DNA of 64,000 nucleotides from Lytechinus variegatus (taxonomy: Eukaryota > Echinodermata > Echinoidea > Temnopleuroida > Toxopneustidae), in NCBI RefSeq assembly GCF_018143015.1, contig NC_054744.1:1819059-1883058 (forward strand). Direction: 5' to 3'. Numbering within the stretch: the first letter of the stretch is position 1; the number at the start of each line of letters is the position of its first letter. Made by a program: the position numbers and the translations under genes. Shown here piece after piece: positions 55,718 to 64,000 of this stretch. Below the pieces are notes generated by a model. It was given only the letters and a program-made list of their open reading frames with translations, did no database searches and was not told the origin of the DNA.

Positions 55718-56519
55718 GTCATATAGGACTTCTTCTGTACCTCAAATGCAGTATTTGCAGCCCAGCCAGAGAACGGGTCCAGATGCAGCCACCCTCAGAG
55801 AATTGGTCAATATAGTGAGCTACATACCAGCTCCCAAAACTGAATTTGATCATGATATAGGGGGTTTCCTCATGACATCAGCAATGGAGAACATAACAAT
55901 TAGAAAGCTGTGCATTAGATCATAAAAATTATGATTGATCACATATTAATGCACAGGTGCTTATTGTTTGCCTTACAACATGGCTTGTTGTGGAATCCTC
56001 TACACTGAATGAAATAGGAAAGTGACTTCATGTAAATTTCACATTTCCATGAGTAATCTTACAGTGCATACGTTAATATTATTCAAGATGAAGATGATGA
56101 TGGTGCCAGCTGCAAAAATATTGAGATTATCAAATTAAAATTAGTATAATTATATGGTTGGCCGAGTGACACTAAAATGTGATACAGGAGTGTAGCATTG
56201 CAGATTGTTCTACCCAATTCAGCCAGGTTCTGTGATTGACCGAATTCTGTTTCATTTTAGATGAAAATCAATGAACATAGAGGGCGTCAACACGTGATCA
56301 TTATGAGGAAGTTCCTCTTTGCTAAAACTTTCTACCCCCCCCCTCCTTGTGCCTGAGTTGAGGTGGTTTGCAGGGTTGGTATATTTGTTTGTGCAGCATC
56401 ATTTAGCAGAACGTATCAACCTCGCAAATAACGGAATATGTTGATATGTAAAATCATATCATACTTATTTTTAGATCTTTTTTTAAAATACATAAATGAG
56501 AAAACAAGTGGAATGCCTC

Positions 56520-57605
56520 TGGCCGTCTCACCTGCATCACGCGGTTCAATATAGCAGCAGTGCTGACTTTGAATACTACTCTAACTCGCACAAGATGTTC
56601 AGTGATACATGGTTACTCTTATGTCCACTTTTTATGAACTAGACCAATAAACTTACAGAGATTCACCAAAAAACCCCAACATGGCCAAAGTTCATTGACC
56701 TTACATGACCTTTGACCTTGATCATGTGACCTGAAACTCAAACAGGATATTCAGTGATACTTGATTACTCTTATGTACAAGTTTCATGAATCAGATCCAT
56801 AAACTTTCAAAGTTATGATGGTAATTCAACAGATACACCCAATTCGGCCAAAGTTCATTGACCTTTGACCTTGGTCATGTGACCTGAAACGTGCACAGGA
56901 TGTTCAGTGATACTTGATTACTCTAATGTCCAAGTTTAATGAACTAGACCAATAAACTATCAAAGTTATGATGGTAATTCAACAGATACCCCTGATTCGG
57001 CCAAAGTTCATTGACCCTAAATGACCTTTGACCTTAATCATGAGACCTGAAACTTGCACAAAATTTTCAGTGATGCTTGATTACTATTATGTCTAAGTTT
57101 CATGAATCAGATCCATAAACTTTCAAAGTTATGATGGGAATTCAACAGATATCCCCAATTCGGCCAAAGTTCATTGACCCTAAATGACCTTTGACCTTGG
57201 TCATGTGACGTGAAACTCATGCAGGATGTTCAGTGATACTTGATTAACCTTATGTCCAAGTTTCATGAACTAGGTCCATATATTTTCTAAGTTATGATGA
57301 CATTTCAAAAACTTAACCACAGGTTAAGATTTCGATGTTGATTCCTCCAACATGGTCTAAGTTCATTGACCCTAAATGACCTTTGACCTTGGTCATGTGA
57401 CATGAAACTCTAATAGGATGTTCAGTAATACTTGATTAACCTTATGGCCAAGTTTCATGAACTAGGTCCATATACTTTCTAAGTTATGATGTCATTTCAA
57501 AAACTTAACCTCAGGTTAAGATTTGATGTTGACGCCGCCGCCGCCGCCGCCGTCGGAAAAGCGGCGCCTATAGTCTCACTTTGCTTCGCAGGTGAGACAA
57601 TAAAA
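56520..57605 (-). repeat. AGGTCA-rich interspersed repeat with five internal units
   Basis: Bounded by ctcacctgcatcacg-like and cgcaggtgagacaata-like ends, an imperfect inverted pair. Internal units of about 153-192 bp each contain TGACCTTTGACCTT (starting near 56706, 56859, 57022, 57185, 57377) plus tgatacttgatta and gtttcatgaa phrases. A (GCC)n run lies at 57534-57552. Copies in other orientation or states lie at 42.9 kb and 0.3 kb. Confidence 0.85.
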
Positions 57606-57609
57606 AGGG

Positions 57610-58470
57610 CACAAAATCTCCAATCTAAATGAGAGGGGCTCTTTCCCCGCTTCTTTACTTTTCATGTGGTCTAATCTTCCTTAGACCCAGGTTACATCTG
57701 AAAAGTGCTGGCCCGGGCCGGCCCAAGTCTGGTTGCATCCTTGACGACAATTAAGGTGGATTAGCTTTGCAAACGGATGTGGTCCGTAAATATGTACCCG
57801 TTTACATCACAGCACATTCATTTACCCATTCATTCACTTTTGACAAATGGGGGCAAGCTACTGCAAGGTAGGGTTGCGAGGTGGTCTCGGGTAGATTCAC
57901 GGTAACTTGACCTGAGGTTGGTTTGATACGTTTCCATCCGTTTTCTTTCCTACCTGAGGCCAGGCCCAATGCCAGCTCTCTTTCCAGATGTAACAAGGGT
58001 CCAAGTCTCCTACTAACCATTGAGTCTATTTATCATTTTGCCTAATTTCCACTTATTATCAAAGGGTATTGGTGACAAGTTTGTTATAAAGGTAGCATCA
58101 TTTTATCAAAAGCAGGGATTTCACTTGCTATCCTGACAACCCTTATTATGTAAAGGGATTGAAATGAAAACAGACAAAACTTCAAATTTCATTTTTTACT
58201 TTTTCAGTATTTTACTGTTTTAAAATGAAGTCCTGCTTCAGATTCCGTTGTGGATGATAAAGAGATAAAATATTTTAATATTCTTATTGTAATGCAAACA
58301 CCAAATTATACTGTTGCATTATTATTAAATATATTGTGAATTGTACAATGTGTGTGAACATAGTGTTCCTGTTTGGATTTGTTTTTAAAAAAAAGAGAAT
58401 GAAAGTGACAAGGAGAACCAGTCATGAAGAAAATGATATTGTTAACATGTGTGTGGTCACTGGCTTATTG
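57610..58470. other. Intergenic, nothing recognised
   Basis: No supported coding or mobile element; ORF 57802-58020 (minus) has no family resemblance. Confidence 0.4.
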
Positions 58471-58474
58471 TTAA

Positions 58475-59956
58475 AGGGGAAGTTCACCCTGACAAAAAGT
58501 TGTAAAAACGCTAGAAAAAAATCATAAAACATTGGTGAAGGTTTGATAAAAGTAAAACTCCATCAAAGATTAATAAAGTTATAAGAATTTCAAGTTTTTG
58601 ATTTGTGATGTCATATATGAGCAGCTGCCCCTTATGTCATATATGAGCAGCTGCCCCTTATGTCATGTAATATAAAATGCATAAATTTCATTTTTTTAAT
58701 GGTCCATGGTGACTAAAATATTTTTCAATCAGGAGCAGGTGTGAAATGATTTGTCCGTTGGTATATTGAAGGTGCAATAAAACCATTTTTAAAATCCTTG
58801 ATGGAATTTCCTCAAACCTTCACAAGTATTTATTTTCCTGCTTTTCAGTCAGTCGGCAAGCCCTGAAAAAGTAGCTTCTTTTATCCAAGTGATATTCATG
58901 TCTATAGGGTTTTTGCATTATTAATGAGCTTGGTGCGAACCAAAACACCTCTTTTTATTCTGCCATTGCTGCTCTAAATATTAACCAAATTTCATGTTTT
59001 TGGTATCTTTGTAAAGAAGAAGAATCATTCTTTCAGGTCATGTGTTTGGAATTTTTAAAAATGTTGTAATATAGGGAAAACTTTTGATATAAAACATGAA
59101 ACAAAATGATTTTTTTCATGCAACAAATGTTGTTTTCACACTTGATTTCTGTTTGAGCACAAATGATTTTTAGATCATAATAAAGCTGAAGATCTACGCT
59201 TTAATATGATATAATTTGTATAAGAAAATGTATCTTAGATGGGTCAGCAGCCAGCTTTTCATAGGCCAAGTACATTTAGCAGCTCAAAAACAAGAATACT
59301 GCACTCTGATTGGTCACAGAGACCACACACCCACGCAAATTCCAATGTTCCCCACACTGGGCCTCTGCAAGGTCACACTCACCATGTGGTAATCTCTTCA
59401 AATAACCCGCGCCTGTTGTTGTGAAAACATTCAGCCAATCAGAACTCTGGATTTTATGTTACTCAGAAATTTTAGAAATCTCGTCTTGTATCTTGATGGA
59501 AAAAGCTGGCTGCTGACCCATCTAAAAGATGCCACATATCAAGAGTGACATTGTAAGAAAGTATAGAGTTTGAGCTTTCTGATGATATAAATAATGTTGG
59601 TACCTAAAACACAAAATGTTGCACAATTTGCAAGTGAAAACAGAGGAAGAAAATTCTGTTTGATGCATCTTTTCTGGTAAAAAAATCACTTATTTATCAA
59701 AATATTTTATTCAAAAGAAATAACCAATATGAAAGAGTAACATTTACTCTTCCCAATGGTACAAAAATAATCAATTTTACTCCAGGAGAAAGTGGTTAAA
59801 TTCTTTGAGAAAAAAGTCTCACAATTCACGAGATTTTGCAGGGACATGAATTCAGCCACGAGAGGACTTGGATAAATCTTGCCCATTTGCTCATTAACAC
59901 AGGGGCTTGCCGACTGACTGTTTTACAATAAACTTTAAATCAGAGTGAACTCCCCT
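58475..59956. mobile_element. TTAA-bounded DNA element, 1.48 kb
   Basis: TTAA at 58471-58474 and 59957-59960. Ends AGGGGAAGTTCACCCTGA and TCAGAGTGAACTCCCCT are inverted repeats. No ORF. A second inverted-repeat element sits inside it. Confidence 0.85.
59236..59524. mobile_element. Nested inverted-repeat element, 289 bp
   Basis: TAGATGGGTCAGCAGCCAGC at the left pairs perfectly with GCTGGCTGCTGACCCATCTA at the right; inner parts (ctgattggtc / gccaatcagaa) also mirror. Inserted within the 58.5-60.0-kb element. Confidence 0.85.
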
Positions 59957-60293
59957 TTAAAGTCTGGATAAAGCTTTGGCTAATATGAATTCTACCATTG
60001 CAATATTACAAAAGTGTAGTAGTATTTTTTTTTACAGCTGTTAGATTTCCAATTAGGCATTTTTTTCAGTTGCTGCAATTTAAGTTTGGCATAGCACCCT
60101 CTCTTTGTATTTTTTTTCAATTAAAAAATAGCCCTTTGAGCAAACCCTATACCAATGTAGTAATTTAATATTAGAAAGCTGAAGACAAAGATTACATGTA
60201 TGTTATGAAATTTTCAGCCCATTTTGTGCTTGAGAATGGGTTTTATTAAAAACCTTCACATCATAGGGTACACACACACATTCATTTAATCTA

Positions 60294-61277
60294 CAGTGCG
60301 TATCAAAAAAAGTTTACACTTAGAAAAAATCCTGTAAAATTTTATATGTGTAATATCCCGAGTATTTTTCCACGTTTTAACATTGGTACAGGTCCCTTTA
60401 AGCAAATGACGATATAACTGTCGAAAAATATTTCCGCTTGAGTGAGCACCACTTACTTTTGAAAAGTTAGTGAAAAATGATTTGCGCAGAGCTTTGAAAT
60501 ATTTTTGCGAATAAAAGTAGACCTTAATCATGAAGAACACGTGGTATTTAGCCAGTAAAATTGATTTGAAGATATCTTTTACCTTTTTAAAATTGTTTCC
60601 TTGTCCAAAACACTTTGAAGAGTGCATTGCGCCCCACCCCTTTCCCCCACACACCGAGGCCATCGTGACGATATTTGCTTTACACTGAGCTGTGATTTAC
60701 ATGAAGTGGCTTAGGCTTGATTTTCATTTTGTTAATCATTGTGAAGCTTGAGGAAAGTGTGGAGAAACAAGTATTAAATGAAAAATAAAATGTAAACCCA
60801 CTTTAAATGATAAAAACTTAGTACAAAAATGCTGGAGATGTCTGATATAAACTTTTGGTCAGATTCGGTTATGTCCTGAGATCCAGCTGGCACAAAAGGG
60901 TAAGTGTTGTGCTTACTAAGTGTTGAAATTTCAATTTGGGTGGCAAAATTGTTACAAATGCTTGAATGTATCCATTTTATTTCTATTTACTAAAAGTGCA
61001 AGGGAAATGTATGAGAAATGTTTTGCAGGGTAAGTTTGATTTCGCCCTTTCCCCTCAACACAGCGTGAAAACGAGCATTTCTGCGCAAACAGATTTCTGC
61101 GAGCTTTACAAAAATGGACAGTGCTCACGCAAGTGTAACATTCTGTCAAAACTTTTACTTTCATTGGATAGATGAGACCCGAACTCAAGATTATATGTGA
61201 AAAAAATACCCACATGTTTTATATTTTTTAATTCCCAGGGCTTTTACAAAGTGTATACTTTTTTTTGATACACACTC
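60294..61277. mobile_element. Tc1/mariner-like nonautonomous element, 984 bp
   Basis: Flanked by TA. Left end CAGTGCGTATCAAAAAAAGT and right end TTTTTTTTGATACACACTC are inverted, as in Tc1-like elements. It contains further mirrored arms (atacaaactttgcgcag / ctgcgcaaac..agattt region). The minus ORF 60286-60663 shows no transposase motif. Confidence 0.75.
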
Positions 61278-61326
61278 TAGTACGGTAATGAATTGGAATA
61301 GTGACATCCACTTTGGGGGATTTACT

Positions 61327-61551
61327 TAGTCCAGATTGGACCTTGTTGTTTGGAAGTGCCCTTTCCCAAAAGCTAACATAGAGGGCACATGTCTCCCAAT
61401 CTCTAATCAGCGACAATCCACTCTTCTTCGCTCCCCTTGGTGGGGAGCGAAGAAGAGTGGATTGTCGCTGATTAGAGATTGGGAGACATGTGCCCTCTAT
61501 GTTAGCTTTTGGGAAAGGGCACTTCCAAACAACAAGGTCCAATCTGGACTA
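61327..61551. mobile_element. Perfect 225-bp palindrome with 9-bp flanking direct repeat
   Basis: Two 110-bp arms (61327-61436 and 61442-61551) are exact reverse complements around the 5-nt loop ttggt. GGATTTACT lies directly on both sides (61318-61326 and 61552-61560), as expected for target-site duplication. Identical ORFs on the two strands (from MDLVVWKCPF) follow from the palindrome and are not genes. Confidence 0.9.
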
Positions 61552-61754
61552 GGATTTACTATAACTAAAGATGGGCTTTAAAGGGGGGGGGGGGGGGCGA
61601 ACTGACCCTACCTGTGTGGTCTCTCATTGACCGTGTGTTCAGCCACTAGTCCAAATTACACCTTTGGAGATTGTCCCTTGGACGTTGCCATGCTGATGCA
61701 GTAACCTTTGAGATGACCATTCATTAAACAGAGAATAAATAAACCTGTAACTTA

Positions 61755-62275
61755 AAGGGATGGTTCAGGCTGGGGACATTTTTATCTCAATAAATAGAGT
61801 AGAATTCACAAAGCAAAATGCTGAAAATTTGATCAAAATCAGATAACAAATAACAAAGTTATTGAATTTTAAAGAATTGCAATATTCTGGTGAAACAGTT
61901 CAAGGCATGTCTTTATGAATATTCATTAGGTGGGCAGATGATATTGTATATCCCCGCTTGTTCTTTTGTATTTTATTATATGAAATTAGGTTTATTAAAA
62001 ATTGTGCTACCAAGAACTAAAACAATTGGATTAAGTGCACTAGTTATTTATTGCCGCAACTTATTTCATCATAACGGAGACACATCATTCACAAATGTAT
62101 GAAAAAATAAAACATGATTTCATGTAATGAAATAAAAAAGAAATTGGATGTGACATCAGCCCACCTAATGAATATTCAGGGCAATGTGCATTTAACTGTT
62201 TTCACCAATATTTAGAAACTTTAAAATTCAATAACTTCGTTATTTGTTATCCGATTTTGATGAAATTTTCAGGGT
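61755..62275. mobile_element. Hairpin MITE, same family as 29718-30275
   Basis: Starts after TTAA (61751-61754) with AGGGATGGTTCAGGCTGGGG. The left half (aaaatttgatcaaaatcagataac..gaaacagttcaaggc) is mirrored by the right (aactgttttcacc..ttatccgattttgatgaaatttt). The right terminus is replaced by poly-T. Confidence 0.75.
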
Positions 62276-62780
62276 TTTTTTTTTTGGCTAACATACATGA
62301 AACATTATTGCAGTAATAAATTTCTCGAATAGTAAATTAATTATGCCTGGTATCATTCAAGTGGGCCTATAGAGCACCAAAGTGTGATGTCATCAATTTT
62401 CACTTTTTGCATTTCAGTGTTTTTTTTTATATATTTTGGTAGGGCATGATACCCCCCCCCACAACCCAAATTTGGTGGGAATCAGTCTGTGGAACCAGGT
62501 CAACAATAAATTGACTCCAATGGGGCTTATTCATGAGGTCGTATATCAGGCCCCAATGGACCGATTCTAATCAAATTTTGGAATTGGGGGATTTTTCTTC
62601 ATGCTCTACCAGAATATGGTATCAAAAATGATGAAATGCAAAAAAAGTTTTTGTCATGTCATCACTTCAGTACCTAATATGATATGGGTTAAGGAACCTG
62701 GCCAAATTTGAGCTGCTGAGAAGTGTTTACACAATACAGGGACTGACAAGAGGAAAGGGTGAGTGCAAATTTGGATACCA

Positions 62781-62954
62781 GGTGGGTGTTTCATAAAGCT
62801 GTTCCTAAGATATGAATGAATTTACGCACGACTGGTGATCCCTTCTTGTGCTTAATGATATCCCTGTATATAATTGATATATGACCTAAGAACATGTTCC
62901 AGTTGTGCATAAAGTTGTTTGTAACTTTACGAACAGCTTTATGAAACACCCACC
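62781..62954. mobile_element. 174-bp MITE with perfect 24-bp ends
   Basis: GGTGGGTGTTTCATAAAGCT plus GTTC at the left is exactly reverse-complemented at the right (GAAC plus AGCTTTATGAAACACCCACC); inner arms are more diverged. The minus ORF 62791-63000 is read-through. Confidence 0.85.
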
Positions 62955-62959
62955 AGGGC

Positions 62960-63620
62960 GGTATTCTGAACACTTCCTTAATTCTATCAAACAAATACAT
63001 TTAATGAAATTACCTGGTGTAGTAAGTGCAGGATTAACAGACTTTATGCATGGCTGATCATCAAAACAATAACAAGTTTTAAGTGAACAAAAAATGTATC
63101 CTAGTATAAGACATCTCCATTTAATGAAATTAATTCAAGCAATATTTCAAAGAAACAGAAAATTGTTGATCATTATCATTATTTGAGTTCTCATCAAAGG
63201 GCAGATATGTACCTTTTTAGAAAGGTACATGCTTTCTTTACTTCTTTTTTAAATTCATTTTTTTCTCTTTTTTTTTTTGGGGGGGGCATCCTTTCTTCAA
63301 ATAGCTTTTACTCAATCATATATGAAGAATGCATCATATGAAAACAATAGCAGGGCCCGCTGGGAGAACTGTTTTCGGAAATCAAGTGGATATCCTGGGT
63401 AAATACATATACCTATATTATTATTATTATTATGACTTAGAGGCTCTAAGCTTACTATATAATCTGAATGTTGAAAAGATGTGCAAAATATGCGATAAAT
63501 AAAAACTGCTTTAAATATACTCTAAAGCTGCAGATTTACATGTTAATACATGGATACATAATCATGAATGTTTCTGTGTCCACATCTGTTCTTGAATGAA
63601 TTGAATCAAAACATTTGGAG
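62960..63620. other. Possible 3' UTR/intergenic of the minus-strand terminal exon
   Basis: No coding features. Includes a poly-T/poly-G run (63266-63287) and a short (ATT)n at about 63418-63434. No clear minus-strand AATAAA was seen close to the stop codon. Confidence 0.35.
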
Positions 63621-63624
63621 TGCC

Positions 63625-63865
63625 TCATGAGGCTGGGATCCCATTTAAATGTACATTGCTACATCTGTTAGCTATAGTTTCAACTGAACTCTCTATATTA
63701 TCATTGTCCAATTCTCCTGCTTCTTCAAAAGCTTGATGCCTTGGTATTCTAGAATGTTGTTGAGATCCTGAAGTCTTCTCCTGTGCTCTAAGGTAAGCTC
63801 TCATTTCTCTCTCAGATAGACAGGCTAGCTCTTCTCTTGCTTCTTCCTTGTTATCAAGATGATTG
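63625..63865 (-). CDS. Terminal coding exon of an unidentified acidic protein
   Basis: The minus strand has an acceptor (tttttgtcag) at 63866-67, a 1-base phase offset, then 79 codons and TGA at 63625-63627. The product starts NHLDNKEEARELACLSERE and ends NVHLNGIPAS. It has high Glu/Lys/Arg content with a probable helical or coiled-coil segment (REELACLSEREMRAYLRAQEK), then a Ser/Gln linker and an acidic EEAGELDNDN stretch. Codon use and the uninterrupted frame look genuine. I do not recognise the family; the upstream exons lie beyond the right edge. Confidence 0.6.
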
Positions 63866-64000
63866 CTGACAAAAAAAAAATGAATTACAGTGTTTTAATG
63901 AATATATTGTAGTGAGTCTAACAAATATATGAACAAATCATCAACAATATCATCAAACATCAACCATCATTATCATCGCTAAAACAATAGTCGCCAATTT

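Noticed and set aside
57520..57600. (GCC)n run with cgccgtcgg as a CpG-island promoter
   Set aside because: It is the terminal part of the AGGTCA interspersed repeat, also seen as gtggcagtggcggcagc at 43.0 kb.
61228..61581. Two identical ORFs on opposite strands (MDLVVWKCPF...)
   Set aside because: Direct result of the perfect palindrome at 61327-61551.

Overview
The window looks like nuclear genomic DNA of a marine invertebrate deuterostome, most likely an echinoderm such as a sea urchin. The reasons are AT-rich DNA, small exons with GT-AG introns, a heavy load of decayed CR1/L2-type LINEs, tRNA-derived SINEs, a DIRS-type retroelement, many hairpin MITEs and large foldback elements. I cannot run a database search, so the organism call is an inference. 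Nothing suggests bacterial, plasmid or viral DNA.

Three protein-coding genes can be supported. (1) About 0.8-17.6 kb, minus strand: 17 phase-compatible exons of a CTC1 orthologue, the large subunit of the CST (CTC1-STN1-TEN1) telomere/replication complex. Its 3' end runs off the left edge and its 5' exons are unresolved (one weak candidate at 20.8 kb). (2) 31.2-55.7 kb, plus strand: a TIMM44 gene whose 15 coding exons join into a 449-residue protein with a plausible mitochondrial presequence. TIMM44 is the inner-membrane scaffold that ties mitochondrial Hsp70 to the TIM23 import channel. The first coding exon is 33 nt long, lies next to a perfect CRE palindrome, and is separated from exon 2 by a 9.8 kb intron. 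(3) 63.6-63.9 kb, minus strand: the last coding exon of an unidentified acidic, probably coiled-coil protein.

The rest is mobile and repeated DNA. 0-20 kb: CTC1 introns with a LINE ORF1 fragment, LINE RT tails, a tRNA-SINE and several small inverted-repeat elements. 20-31 kb: a repeat-dense gap between the genes, with an 875-bp foldback at 21.1-22.0 kb, AT microsatellites, and a 4.1-kb composite foldback at 24.3-28.4 kb. The arms of the composite are 15-bp minisatellites; it carries two further elements inside and is bounded by a 9-bp direct repeat. 31-41 kb: TIMM44 intron 1 with a DIRS RNase H/tyrosine-recombinase remnant, a hAT-like end and MITEs. 41-56 kb: TIMM44 exons with LINE, SINE and DNA-element debris in the introns. 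56-63 kb: an AGGTCA-rich repeat family, TTAA- and TA-bounded MITEs, and a perfect 225-bp palindrome flanked by a 9-bp direct repeat.

The two recognised genes have unrelated functions (telomere/replication and mitochondrial import) and are separated by about 10 kb of repeats; I see no functional coupling. The most unusual material is the set of foldback elements, especially the two with exact 9-bp flanking repeats.
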